Shown here: positions 1 to 8,186 of the stretch, one piece after another
Numbering within the stretch: the stretch's first letter is position 1
Layout: the number at the start of each line of letters is the position of its first letter
NCBI GenBank assembly: GCA_017934175.1
Contig: JAGBKB010000005.1
Coordinates: forward strand, 1 to 42,004
From: Lachnospiraceae bacterium
GTDB lineage: Bacteria; Bacillota; Clostridia; Lachnospirales; Lachnospiraceae
Direction of reading: 5' to 3'
Length of the DNA: 42,004 bases
Program-made: the position numbers and the translations under genes
Notes under the pieces: generated by a model
The model's input: only the letters and a program-made list of their open reading frames with translations
Database searches by the model: none
What the model was told of the DNA's origin: nothing

Positions 1-374
1 ATATACTCTTGTATTGCTTCGTCCATATAAAGTTCTGTAGACCACTCGCAGTTATAACATTCATCATCTGCTTTTATACATGGCTTATTTACGCATTTGG
101 CAAGTTCATCACCATTCATCTCTTGAACTGTTTTAAGTTCAAAAAATCTTGCTCCTGCAATATATGATGCAACAATATTTTGTGCGAGTTGACTATTAGG
201 TCCAGCCGCAGGTCCTATTGGAGTTTCCATATGCTCTTTATAAATATTAAAACCCTTTTTAATATCTGCCTTATAAAACTTTTTCACACCAAAAACAGAG
301 TGTCTATTCTTCTCTTCATCAACTATCCACTCCATAAGATTCTTAAATGGTATTATTTTCATACGGTCGCTCAT
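1..374 (-). CDS. ygfK: YgfK-type putative selenate reductase/oxidoreductase subunit, N-terminal part (cut by window edge)
   Basis: The reading frame is open from the ATG at 374 to the window edge, giving 124 residues. A GGAGG site lies 6 bases upstream of the ATG. The N-terminus carries GPAAGPNSQLAQNI (about residues 50-65), then FFELKTVQ and the cysteine-containing stretch KPCIKADDECYNCEWSTE. From memory this matches the start of E. coli YgfK (GPAAGPHTQLAQNIV, FIELKTVQ, DAEDECFNTEWSTE). YgfK proteins are large flavin/Fe-S oxidoreductases of the dihydropyrimidine dehydrogenase/GltD type. The gene sits in the ygeW-ygeX-ygeY-ssnA cluster and is thought to feed electrons in anaerobic purine/urate breakdown; the 'selenate reductase' name is historical. 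It is the last cluster gene visible, and the rest lies outside the window. Confidence 0.9.
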   Translation of the reverse strand, partial: MSDRMKIIPFKNLMEWIVDEEKNRHSVFGVKKFYKADIKKGFNIYKEHMETPIGPAAGPNSQLAQNIVASYIAGARFFELKTVQEMNGDELAKCVNKPCIKADDECYNCEWSTELYMDEAIQEY

Positions 375-405
375 AGGGCACCTCCAATTATAATAATAAA
401 ATTTT

Positions 406-837
406 CTACTTTTTATTTTCTTTTACAAAATCAATATCTCTTGAAGATGGTATTTCAAATGTAAATTTTGTATTGCCATTCTTATTTGTTATAGCGAAAT
501 CACCTAAATTAATAATATCCATCCCAATCAGCATATCAATTCCCTGTGAATGAATATTGGCAGTATAAATCGTCTTCTTCCTAAACATAATATTTAAAAA
601 CGAAATATCCGCCCTATATATAAATGATCTGTCATCTCCGCTTGCATTATTTACTGATACTTGACCAAATGGCTTTAATTTCAACTTCTTTGCAATTTCT
701 GGAGATATACAAGTTATCGTAGCGCCTGTGTCCCATAGTGCCTTAACACTAGTGTTAATTCCATTATTACTTAATTTAATGTCATTAATAAGTCTATCAA
801 AAATTCCACTATAACTTAAAGTAAATGAATTTCTCAT
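406..837 (-). CDS. retropepsin-like (clan AA) aspartic protease
   Basis: The 143-residue protein has the aspartyl protease signature WDTGAT at residues 35-40, followed by the hydrophobic turn ITCIS. A second conserved block, MLIGMDIINLGDF (about 102-114), matches the C-terminal retropepsin motif. One such domain needs a dimer for activity. I chose the ATG at 837: it has AAAGGA 8 bases upstream and follows the preceding stop by one base, whereas the longer frame begins at a non-ATG codon inside that gene. No signal peptide is visible, so it probably acts in the cytoplasm. The partner gene at 839-1096 is translationally coupled. The substrate is unknown. The family call is firm; a role in purine metabolism is not shown. 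Confidence 0.75.
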   Translation of the reverse strand: MRNSFTLSYSGIFDRLINDIKLSNNGINTSVKALWDTGATITCISPEIAKKLKLKPFGQVSVNNASGDDRSFIYRADISFLNIMFRKKTIYTANIHSQGIDMLIGMDIINLGDFAITNKNGNTKFTFEIPSSRDIDFVKENKK

Positions 838-838
838 A

Positions 839-1096
839 CTAAGTGTTTCCTTTAGCAATCGGTAAATTCATATTTATAGTATAAGCATTTTTATCTTTGC
901 CAGATTTTTGCACAATTGCTTTGCCAATCAAATTGTTATTTTCAATATAATCAGCACCCTCTTCAAAAGTATCAAATGAATTTAGTACTTGCGACTTATA
1001 TATCACAACATACTTATTGCCGAAAGTTTTATATATTTTTTTCAAATTTTTTTGATACCACTTATAATCGACATTTTGTTGTTTTGTTGCAGGCAT
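839..1096 (-). CDS. DUF5678-like small protein
   Basis: The 85-residue protein contains WYQKNLKKIYKTFGNKYVVIY followed by SFDTFEEGADYI. It resembles DUF5678 proteins, which have a short 'Y..N...K.Y.GKYVVI' block, a turn, and a 'sf.t.eEA..y' helix. The ATG has AAGGAGA 5 bases upstream. The stop is one base from the start of the retropepsin-like gene, so the two are very likely translated as a pair. From memory, DUF5678-like proteins often neighbour small aspartyl proteases in bacteria and archaea, with no known function. No membrane segment or catalytic motif is visible. The DUF assignment rests on pattern memory only. Confidence 0.6.
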   Translation of the reverse strand: MPATKQQNVDYKWYQKNLKKIYKTFGNKYVVIYKSQVLNSFDTFEEGADYIENNNLIGKAIVQKSGKDKNAYTINMNLPIAKGNT

Positions 1097-1125
1097 ACAC
1101 TTCTCCTTTTTATAATATTTATATT

Positions 1126-1767
1126 CTATTTTCCCTTTTCAGTTCTCAATGTATCCAGTGTCTTTCCGTTCACATCTGTAAAATATATTGGTCCTTGTAC
1201 ATTATACTTTGACTTCTCTAATTCACGAGCTAATGAAGATATTGAATATGTTATATCTCCATATTTTACATGTGAATCATCAACTACTACAGCAACTACA
1301 CTTTTATTTTTTTTATAATATATTTTATCACCAGATCTCATACCTATCATGGAAAACTTGAATGGCGGTCTTTGTTGTTTATCATTCTGCGCTCTTTTTA
1401 ATTCTTCTTTATCTTTTTTTGTTTCAGAAATCTTGTAGAGCTTTTTATCAGTATTAGTTATGATAGATATCGCCTTCAATATATTATAAGCTTGTTCTGG
1501 AGTCATTTCATAAAACTCACGCTTACGCTGTTTACCATTAATATTATCCACAGTTCTTAAATCTGGATTTAACTGGTCTATCATATTATGAAGAACTTTA
1601 TCCTCAAGTCTTTTATTAACTTCATATACTGCATAACATCTAAATGCATAAGGAACACTCGACCTATTTGACAACTCTCTTAATCTTTTTTTCCAATCAT
1701 CAGCATATCCAATTTTTACATATTGCTCAAAACCAGGATTAGTAAAAATATAAATATAACCCACCAT
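1126..1767 (-). CDS. GIY-YIG nuclease-domain protein (T5orf172 type) with C-terminal DUF4357-like domain
   Basis: With the start at 1767 the protein has 213 residues. Residues 3-90 match the T5orf172/Mug113 branch of GIY-YIG nucleases: GYIYIF (3-8), VKIGYADDWKKRLREL (17-32, with the expected arginine at 28), histidine 60 and a KREFYEM block (82-88) holding the metal-site glutamate. A charged linker leads to a C-terminal module (about 140-205) with FSMIGMRSGD, VVAVVVDDSHVKY and ISSLARELE, similar in layout to DUF4357. I prefer the ATG at 1767 because AAAGGAG lies 8 bases before it; the frame could extend to 1785. It starts just past the stop of the membrane protein gene. Such proteins occur in phage, mobile elements and defence loci. 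Its presence in a catabolic operon is odd. Confidence 0.7.
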   Translation of the reverse strand: MVGYIYIFTNPGFEQYVKIGYADDWKKRLRELSNRSSVPYAFRCYAVYEVNKRLEDKVLHNMIDQLNPDLRTVDNINGKQRKREFYEMTPEQAYNILKAISIITNTDKKLYKISETKKDKEELKRAQNDKQQRPPFKFSMIGMRSGDKIYYKKNKSVVAVVVDDSHVKYGDITYSISSLARELEKSKYNVQGPIYFTDVNGKTLDTLRTEKGK

Positions 1768-1771
1768 ATCA

Positions 1772-2995
1772 TTAACTCCTTTCATTACATAGTATTATAT
1801 CAAACTCAACAAAATATATAATTATTGACAGTATCATATGCACCACCATTCCGCCTCCAAACATATAAATAATAAATCTCATATTCATTATAAAAATATT
1901 TCTGTTAAATAACATATATATTATGCCATAATACACTATATTTACAATCAACGAAATAAGCATATTATAAATTGTTTTCCCTTTTGATATAAACCAAGCA
2001 TCTATAAATGTCGATACAATATATGTTAGATAAAATGGCATATTTTGCATAACAATTGGTAGTATATTATTGGAATTCACAGCCATAGTCTTATCAATAA
2101 AAACTCCCCAAAATGGTATTGTAACAATCCACAATATAACTATTAACAATGCGTATTTCCAAGTGTTTTTAAAACTTAAATTTATTAAACTATTTTTCTT
2201 TATTAATTCTGCAAAGCACATTACAGGCACAAGTAACCATCCCCATATAAAATTATTTGCAACCCAGTAATTTCCAGATTCATTTACAGCATTTACCATT
2301 TTAACTATCATTAACGCATATATAAAATTATCTAAAAAAATTTGAATTCCAGCAAATTTTCCAACTTGAAACCACTCATTAAAAAACTGCAATTCTACTT
2401 TTTTTATTCCAATATAACCCTTTAAAACAATGAAGCCTAATGCAAATGTTGATAAAACAATATTTACAAGTATCTCTGAATAAGCGGCTCCTATATCTTT
2501 ATATTTATTAATTAGCGCATAATCGAATATGCTTAATAATATAACTTTTACAATAATTAATGTCCATACAAGAATATAATCATTGTTAACGGTTAATAAT
2601 AATATTACAAAATTTAGTACGAAAGAAAATATTAATGAAATTGATTGTAGTAATAGATAATCTTTTGCATATTCTGCATTCATATAACTTGAAATTCCAG
2701 ATATATGCATAACTATCAAAATTGTAAAAAACAAATATATTATAAACGATATCAACATCGCTGTTCCATTTTTGTATTTTGAATAGTTTTTTGTTAAAAT
2801 AGAGTAAAGTGGAATAATAAGCATAGTTGTAATAACTTCATCTATTAAATCAAACCATTCCATTTGTCCTAAAATATTTATGTCAACACTGTTAATTGAT
2901 ACGATATTCATTCTCACTAACAAATATATAGATGGTATCAGCATCCATATAACTAATGAAAAAAACAATTTTGTATCTCTTTTAAACTCAATCAT
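1772..2995 (-). CDS. polytopic membrane protein, MATE/MOP-superfamily-like
   Basis: This 407-residue protein has about 11-12 hydrophobic helices (starting near residues 10-28, 48-66, 80-100, 115-138) separated by short charged loops. Length and helix pattern fit MATE/MurJ-type transporters of the MOP superfamily, including an early acidic helix (DLIDEVITTMLIIPLY) typical of MATE-like proteins. I cannot see a motif that fixes the substrate. The upstream ribosome binding site is weak (AAGTG), and the 3' end overlaps the neighbouring GIY-YIG frame if the longer start is used. No other purine permease is visible in the cluster, so it might move a pathway substrate or product, but that is speculation. 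A polysaccharide flippase-like role is the main alternative. Confidence 0.5.
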   Translation of the reverse strand: MIEFKRDTKLFFSLVIWMLIPSIYLLVRMNIVSINSVDINILGQMEWFDLIDEVITTMLIIPLYSILTKNYSKYKNGTAMLISFIIYLFFTILIVMHISGISSYMNAEYAKDYLLLQSISLIFSFVLNFVILLLTVNNDYILVWTLIIVKVILLSIFDYALINKYKDIGAAYSEILVNIVLSTFALGFIVLKGYIGIKKVELQFFNEWFQVGKFAGIQIFLDNFIYALMIVKMVNAVNESGNYWVANNFIWGWLLVPVMCFAELIKKNSLINLSFKNTWKYALLIVILWIVTIPFWGVFIDKTMAVNSNNILPIVMQNMPFYLTYIVSTFIDAWFISKGKTIYNMLISLIVNIVYYGIIYMLFNRNIFIMNMRFIIYMFGGGMVVHMILSIIIYFVEFDIILCNERS

Positions 2996-3050
2996 TACTA
3001 TTCACTTACACAAATATTGAATAATCATTTATAATAAATTCTATAAAAGA

Positions 3051-3722
3051 CTAAAGAGTTCTTTTAATTTTTGATAATAATTTATCAATAGCCATAACTA
3101 TATATCCAAATATTATGAATAATATAGTTATTAATATAATATTTTTTATTACACCATTAACACCTAACTTTTCCAAGTTTAAGAAAAAATATGGATATAT
3201 AAATGGCACACTTTTATCATATGACAATATATTCGCATCAAACTTCATTATAAAAGCATTTACATATACAAGCCCTGCATAAGTTAGCGGAAAAGAAGTT
3301 GCTACTATAGGGTAATACCATTTTAATTTCCCGTGCTCACAAAAAAGTATATAATCAAATACAAACATTAATGGTAAAATAATATGTAATGTTATACTTC
3401 CAACTACAAAACTTTGTTTAATATCTCTTGTAAATGAAAGTATATAATTATATATTATAAATGTTAATAAAATACTAAGTAGTGCCGTGAATTTTAATAT
3501 TGAAAATGTTTTAACAAAGCCATCTTCTGTTTTCTTGGCTGTGTCAATGAGTTCTATTATCATAATTATAATGCATAGATAATTACTTAAATTAGTAAAA
3601 TGGATATAAAAGTCCCACCTAAAACTCATATCAAAAAGTCCAAAACTTGCTAGTATTGCAATTATTGATATGCCTATGTAAATTGACTTATATATAAGTT
3701 GTGTGGTTCTATTCTTTATCAT
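3051..3722 (-). CDS. Pr6Pr-like integral membrane protein
   Basis: The 223-residue protein has about six transmembrane segments. It shows the layout I associate with Pr6Pr family membrane proteins: FYIHFTNLSNYL in the first outer loop, TLHIILPLMFVFDYILF in the middle, WYYPI shortly after, and VPFIYPYFFLN near the C-terminus. Function is unknown for the family. I start at the ATG at 3722, one base after the stop of the lipoprotein gene; an ATG four codons upstream overlaps that gene and sits too close to the AGGAA. It is probably co-translated with the lipoprotein. Confidence 0.55.
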   Translation of the reverse strand: MIKNRTTQLIYKSIYIGISIIAILASFGLFDMSFRWDFYIHFTNLSNYLCIIIMIIELIDTAKKTEDGFVKTFSILKFTALLSILLTFIIYNYILSFTRDIKQSFVVGSITLHIILPLMFVFDYILFCEHGKLKWYYPIVATSFPLTYAGLVYVNAFIMKFDANILSYDKSVPFIYPYFFLNLEKLGVNGVIKNIILITILFIIFGYIVMAIDKLLSKIKRTL

Positions 3723-3723
3723 A

Positions 3724-4137
3724 TCAATTATCATTTCCTAAATAATCTAACAAATCTATTGTTCCTGATTCTTCCTTTATATCAAGGTCTGGGACATAAT
3801 CTACCATTTTTGTAATTCCACTTGATTTATCAACATAAAAATAAACAAAAGAGCCTGTATAACTTCTAAATATTACTTGATGCTCTGTGTCAGTTTCTTC
3901 ACCCATCTCAACAGACATAATAGATGGATTATCTTTTGCCATACTCCAATCATATGTGATATGACAATAATTATTGACCCCATTATATGCCATATCTTTT
4001 GTTATCTTATCATTATTTTTAGCACTTGTAATTTCTGCATTGCCAATATTACTTGATACTTCCTCTTTTGGTTTACACGCATTAATCATTCCCATAATAG
4101 TAAATAACATAAAAAGAATAACAAAAAATCTTTTCAT
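3724..4137 (-). CDS. small secreted lipoprotein
   Basis: The 137-residue protein begins MKRFFVILFMLF and has a lipobox-like GMINAC, so cysteine 21 should be lipidated and the mature domain (about 115 residues) anchored outside the membrane. The mature part has a low-complexity start rich in K, S, N and E, then a short, probably beta-rich domain with aromatic residues (FRSYTGSFVYFYVD). I do not recognise the family. AGAAGG lies upstream of the ATG. The next gene starts one base past its stop, so the lipoprotein and the Pr6Pr-like protein may work together at the envelope. Confidence 0.65.
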   Translation of the reverse strand: MKRFFVILFMLFTIMGMINACKPKEEVSSNIGNAEITSAKNNDKITKDMAYNGVNNYCHITYDWSMAKDNPSIMSVEMGEETDTEHQVIFRSYTGSFVYFYVDKSSGITKMVDYVPDLDIKEESGTIDLLDYLGNDN

Positions 4138-4164
4138 AACTACCTTCTTATTTCAAATTTATCT

Positions 4165-5496
4165 TTATTTATTTATTTTGTTCCATAACTTTTTAGTTTT
4201 CTCCGCAATATCAGCAAGTGTCTTTTCTTCATCAAGCATAGTTAGTTTTCTATCTTTCATAAGCACCTTTCCATTGCCTATTGTTGTGACAACAGAGCGA
4301 CCGCACATACCAAACAAAATGTTTCCATTAATATTAGTTTCATCCATAGGAGTATGTGGATAATAATCAGTAACTATTACATCAGCAGCATAACCCTCTT
4401 TTAATTTTCCAAGTGGTATATCGAAATAGCGATTAGCCATCTTTGCATTGTTTTCAAAAAGCATTTGTGGTACTTCTGCCCACGCTGCAGTGCCAGTACA
4501 CAAATGATGTTTATGTAATATATTTGCAACCTTATATGACTCTATCATATCATGGGTGTAGCCATCAGTTCCAAGTCCTGTAAGTATTCCTTTATGAACC
4601 ATCTCCATAGTAGGAGGACAACCACAGGCATTACCCATATTACTCTCTGGATTATGTACAACCATTGTATCAGTTTCTTTTATTCTATCCATCTCATGAT
4701 TATTTACATATATACAATGTGCAAGAAGTGTTTTCGGTCCAAGTATATCAAAATCATCAAGCCTATCTACAATTCTCTTGCCATGTTTTTTTAAACAATC
4801 ATGTAAATCTTCTATACCTTCAGCAACATGTATATGAAATCCTACTTCTTTTGGAGTTTCAGTTCTCGCAAACTCAAAAGTTTCATCAGAAATTGTAAAT
4901 TGAGCATGCATACCACACATTGCTTTTATAAAATCATCATTATTTTTAAGTATCTTTTTAATAAAGCGTGAATTTTCAAGTACAGATTTTTTTGATTTAT
5001 CCTTGCCATCTCTATCAGATATTTCATAACAAAGAACTGAACGAACTCCAATTTCACGCGCTGTCTCTTCTATAGCATCAAGCGAACCATCTATCTCACC
5101 AAACGAAGCATGATGGTCAAATGTAGTAGTGCAACCATTTTTTACAGATTCAATATAAGTCTCTATTGCCGAAAGTTTTGTGAACTCATTATCAAGATTT
5201 CTATCAAGAGTCCACCACATACCATCAAGAATAGTTAAAAAATCTTTTGCGACATACCCTTTAATATTTAGTCCACGTGCTAAGGCAGAATATATATGTT
5301 CATGCATATTTATAAATGCAGGCATAACAACTGCACCTTTCGCATCTATAAGTTCAGCACTTCCATACTTTAGTTTAAGTGTGCTACTATCTCCAACTTC
5401 AATAATCTTATTTCCATCAATTGCCACAGCACCACTATTTATAAGCGGATTCTTCTCATCTCTTGTCACTACTCTACCATTGTAGACTAAAATCAT
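4165..5496 (-). CDS. ssnA: SsnA-type amidohydrolase
   Basis: At 443 residues this is the expected length for SsnA, an amidohydrolase of the TIM-barrel metal-dependent superfamily. Visible ligands are NMHEH (H65, H67), HIHVAE (H221, H223), LLAHC (H260) and GTDG (D311). The N- and C-terminal beta strands that form the small composite domain are also present (ILVYNGRVVTRD, KVLMKDRKL). SsnA is part of the ygeW-ygeX-ygeY-ygfK cluster tied to anaerobic purine/urate degradation, where a hydrolytic ring- or amidine-opening step is likely. The start overlaps the TfoX-like gene by 4 bases (ATGA) and has a strong AAGGAGGAG site. Cytoplasmic; no signal peptide. Confidence 0.9.
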   Translation of the reverse strand: MILVYNGRVVTRDEKNPLINSGAVAIDGNKIIEVGDSSTLKLKYGSAELIDAKGAVVMPAFINMHEHIYSALARGLNIKGYVAKDFLTILDGMWWTLDRNLDNEFTKLSAIETYIESVKNGCTTTFDHHASFGEIDGSLDAIEETAREIGVRSVLCYEISDRDGKDKSKKSVLENSRFIKKILKNNDDFIKAMCGMHAQFTISDETFEFARTETPKEVGFHIHVAEGIEDLHDCLKKHGKRIVDRLDDFDILGPKTLLAHCIYVNNHEMDRIKETDTMVVHNPESNMGNACGCPPTMEMVHKGILTGLGTDGYTHDMIESYKVANILHKHHLCTGTAAWAEVPQMLFENNAKMANRYFDIPLGKLKEGYAADVIVTDYYPHTPMDETNINGNILFGMCGRSVVTTIGNGKVLMKDRKLTMLDEEKTLADIAEKTKKLWNKINK

Positions 5497-5798
5497 AACT
5501 CTCCTCCTTTTTTATAACCTTTGCAAGTCTCATTTACAATCTTTTTTAATAGTTTCTTATCATCCACATCTTCCACAAAGTACATTGGTTTTGCACCTTT
5601 ATAGGGAAGCTGTTCTTCCATTTTAACTTTTTCATTTGTTTTAGTTTTCTTCACAAGTAATCTATCGTCATAAATCCCACCAAATAGCAATCCATCACAA
5701 TATAGTAAATACTCACCCATCATTTTTTTAGTTGTTATATTATTTAATAGGCTTAATTGATTTAACATAAAATCTTTATATTCTACTGAACTCACCAT
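5493..5798 (-). CDS. TfoX/Sxy N-terminal-domain protein
   Basis: The 101-residue protein has the TfoX_N pattern: TTKKMMGEYLLYCDGLLFGGIYDDRLLVKK (residues 22-51), then a second half with YKGAKPMYFVEDVDD and a C-terminal helix. In Gammaproteobacteria TfoX/Sxy regulates competence, but stand-alone N-domain proteins in Firmicutes have no fixed role. It lies between the 2Fe-2S hydroxylase subunit (2 bases away) and ssnA (4-base overlap), so it is clearly in the operon. A link to purine breakdown is only positional. Confidence 0.7.
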   Translation of the reverse strand: MVSSVEYKDFMLNQLSLLNNITTKKMMGEYLLYCDGLLFGGIYDDRLLVKKTKTNEKVKMEEQLPYKGAKPMYFVEDVDDKKLLKKIVNETCKGYKKGGEL

Positions 5799-5800
5799 AA

Positions 5801-6400
5801 TTAATTTTTAGTTACATCATTATCTTGCATAGCAAGTACATCTTTAAGCATTTTTTCTTTTTCTTCATCTGGTAAATCAAATGAAGTAGTTGAAGGTTGT
5901 ACTTCATAAGCAATACCAAGTTTATCCATATTATGTTTTATAGCATGCTCAATTGCTGTAACGATATTCATATATCCAGTGCATCTACAAAGATTTCCTG
6001 TTATAAGTTGTTTTATTTCATCTCTTGTATAAGGAATATTCCGACCTACTATTTCAACTGCTTTTAAAATAAAACCTGGAGTGCAGAATCCACATTGAAC
6101 AGCCGCTTGCTTTATAAACTCTTTTTGCACATCTGTTATGTCTCCATTTGTAGGGTCTTTAAGTCCTTCTACAGTAACTATGTCTTTACCTACTGCCCAA
6201 ACTGTAAGGTATATACAACTATCTACACATCTACCATTTAACAGAACTGAACAAGCACCACATTCTCCTACTTCACAACCTTTTTTTATAGAAGTAAGTC
6301 TTAACTCATTTCTAAGAGTTTCATATAAAGATTCTCTTTCATCTACTGCTACTTCTTGATTTTTTCCATTTACATGGAGCGTAATTATTTTCTTAGACAT
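5801..6400 (-). CDS. xdhC: xanthine dehydrogenase-type hydroxylase, 2Fe-2S subunit
   Basis: This is the small iron-sulfur subunit of a molybdenum hydroxylase. A plant-type ferredoxin domain has C42, C47, C50 and C62 (GCEVGECGAC, then DSC), and a helical second-cluster domain has QCGFC (C103, C106) and LCRC (C138, C140). Electrons pass from the Mo site through both clusters to FAD on XdhB. It has 199 residues, about 40 longer than usual because of a C-terminal tail after residue 160 of unknown role. The start overlaps the end of xdhB by 8 bases, with GGGAGG rather far upstream. Substrate is probably xanthine, hypoxanthine or a related purine, judged from the cluster. Confidence 0.93.
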   Translation of the reverse strand: MSKKIITLHVNGKNQEVAVDERESLYETLRNELRLTSIKKGCEVGECGACSVLLNGRCVDSCIYLTVWAVGKDIVTVEGLKDPTNGDITDVQKEFIKQAAVQCGFCTPGFILKAVEIVGRNIPYTRDEIKQLITGNLCRCTGYMNIVTAIEHAIKHNMDKLGIAYEVQPSTTSFDLPDEEKEKMLKDVLAMQDNDVTKN

Positions 6401-7289
6401 AATACTCTATCTTACCTCCCGCTCTTCTAATTGAATTAACAAGTGACCTCTTCGCCATTTCTTTTATAAGTTGTTCTCTAAACTCTTTACTTGCACGCCA
6501 ACTATCTCTTGGCTTCATATCAGAAAGTGCCTTTTCAGCAAATATATCAAGTAATGTGTTATCATCAAGTTTTTTCCCTTTAGCATATTCTTCAGCCTTG
6601 TATGCTCTACTTGGAGTTGGTGCTGCAACACCATAGGCAATTTTTACATCATCAATAGCATCTTTTGCATTATTTAATCTCACAAGTACAGAGCACCCAA
6701 GAGTTGCTATCTCAAGCGATTTTCTCTTACCATATTTAAAATAATATCCATAATAATTTTCATAATTTTCTTTTTTAATTTTAAAACATTTACATACTTC
6801 ACATCTATCACGAACTGTCTTTCCAGGTCCAGTATAAAAATCTTTTATATTAACTGTTCTCTCACCATTTGGTCCCTCAAGAATTATATCAGCTTCAAGT
6901 GCAGTCATAGTAGATGCAGAATCAGCAGAAGTTGCTCCATTACAAATATTACCACCAATAGTTCCAGTTTCTCTTATCTGTGGACCACCTACTGTATTTA
7001 CTGCTTCTCCAAGAGATGGAATATGCTTCTTAATTATTTCATTATAAGTTATATCATGAAATGATGTCCCTGCACCAATTACAATAGTTCCATCATCTTC
7101 AAGTTTCACTCCTTTTAACTCACTAATATTATGAATTGATACAAGACCCATACCAGCATCTTTGCCTTCACGAACACGAATCAAAACATCAGTGCCACCA
7201 CTAATTATCTCTGAATTTTCATTTTCAGAAAGTTTTTTAATAGCATCTTTTACATCCTTCGCTTCATATAAAAAACTAATGTCAAACAT
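6393..7289 (-). CDS. xdhB: xanthine dehydrogenase-type hydroxylase, FAD-binding subunit
   Basis: The 298-residue protein is the medium FAD subunit of a molybdenum hydroxylase. It has the FAD-binding blocks SGGTDVLI (30-37), VGGPQIRETGTIGGNI (100-115) and a C-terminal CO dehydrogenase flavoprotein-like domain (from about residue 180). The ATG at 7289 is chosen because GAGGAG lies 9 bases before it; a GTG two codons upstream would be too close. A cysteine-rich stretch (RDRCEVCKCFKI, about 162-173) is a possible extra metal or redox site. It is separated from the Mo subunit by about 2 kb of other genes, whereas the subunits are usually adjacent. Confidence 0.92.
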   Translation of the reverse strand: MFDISFLYEAKDVKDAIKKLSENENSEIISGGTDVLIRVREGKDAGMGLVSIHNISELKGVKLEDDGTIVIGAGTSFHDITYNEIIKKHIPSLGEAVNTVGGPQIRETGTIGGNICNGATSADSASTMTALEADIILEGPNGERTVNIKDFYTGPGKTVRDRCEVCKCFKIKKENYENYYGYYFKYGKRKSLEIATLGCSVLVRLNNAKDAIDDVKIAYGVAAPTPSRAYKAEEYAKGKKLDDNTLLDIFAEKALSDMKPRDSWRASKEFREQLIKEMAKRSLVNSIRRAGGKIEYYV

Positions 7290-7323
7290 AATCACTCTCC
7301 TCTAATATGTTTATTATCCAAAT

Positions 7324-8052
7324 TTACTTTCGCATGACTACATACTTATCTTGAGCTATCATAGCTATTCCATTATCATCAATAGAATATGAATAATTAT
7401 CATACTCATAAACAGGTTCATTATTTTCTGCATATGTTTTTTTAGCAAATTCAATAAGAATTTCTTCAAAACTAACTCTATAAAACGTTCCATCAGAAAG
7501 CTTATTATACATTATATATGGACTTTCCTTATAAAACTCTTTTCCAGAATTCCCATATACTTTTGAATAATTATTTATTTCATTAAAAGTTTTACTTTTT
7601 ATACTTTCTATAGAAAGTCGTTCTGCTTCATCAATAATAGCTTGAGTTCCTCCCAAAGAAGCAATTCCATGTGCTGCCTCGCCTTGAATACTTATTCTTT
7701 CACTTTCAGAAATATTTAATCGCTTATTAAAAACTACAGCCGTATAATAACCAGATGATATAATTCCAACATCTATAAAATCACTATCAATTTCAAGAAT
7801 AAGATATTGAGCATCATTATCCTCATATGCCCTATCATTTAATAGTACTTCTTTAAATCTATAAGTTCTATCATTAATTGCTATATCAAAATATTTCCCT
7901 GTGCCTCCAGCATCGCTAAATGCAACTATTTCATTTAAATGAGTTTTGTTAACATTATTAAAAGGAAATGCAAATGAATAATTAAAAATATTACATACAA
8001 TTATAATGATTAACAAAATAATTAAATGAATTTTAGTTTTTACCATTTTCAA
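7324..8052 (-). CDS. secreted protein of unknown family
   Basis: The 242-residue protein has a long hydrophobic signal (LIILLIIIIVCNIFNYSFA) with a probable cleavage after SFA near residue 29. The mature part is acidic and beta-rich, with a helix containing GIASLGGTQAIIDEAERLS in the middle. I do not recognise a family or an active site. The start is taken as TTG at 8052 because AGGAGGG lies about 7 bases upstream; an ATG two codons later is the alternative. It sits between the MOSC gene and xdhB. The 134-base gap before it could hold a promoter, but I found no convincing one. Confidence 0.6.
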   Translation of the reverse strand: MKMVKTKIHLIILLIIIIVCNIFNYSFAFPFNNVNKTHLNEIVAFSDAGGTGKYFDIAINDRTYRFKEVLLNDRAYEDNDAQYLILEIDSDFIDVGIISSGYYTAVVFNKRLNISESERISIQGEAAHGIASLGGTQAIIDEAERLSIESIKSKTFNEINNYSKVYGNSGKEFYKESPYIMYNKLSDGTFYRVSFEEILIEFAKKTYAENNEPVYEYDNYSYSIDDNGIAMIAQDKYVVMRK

Positions 8053-8186
8053 TAGTATACCCTCCTATCACCTTTATACTTTATGATGTATTTTAAATTT
8101 TATTTATTAAAAGTAATCATATGTCATATCTCACATAAATTCATGCTAATTTTACATTATTGCATGTTAGGTGTACATCGCCCCTA

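Noticed and set aside
406-1767. Retroelement or prophage remnant
   Set aside because: There is a retropepsin-like domain, but no reverse transcriptase, integrase or phage structural gene; the protease is more simply a stand-alone bacterial one.
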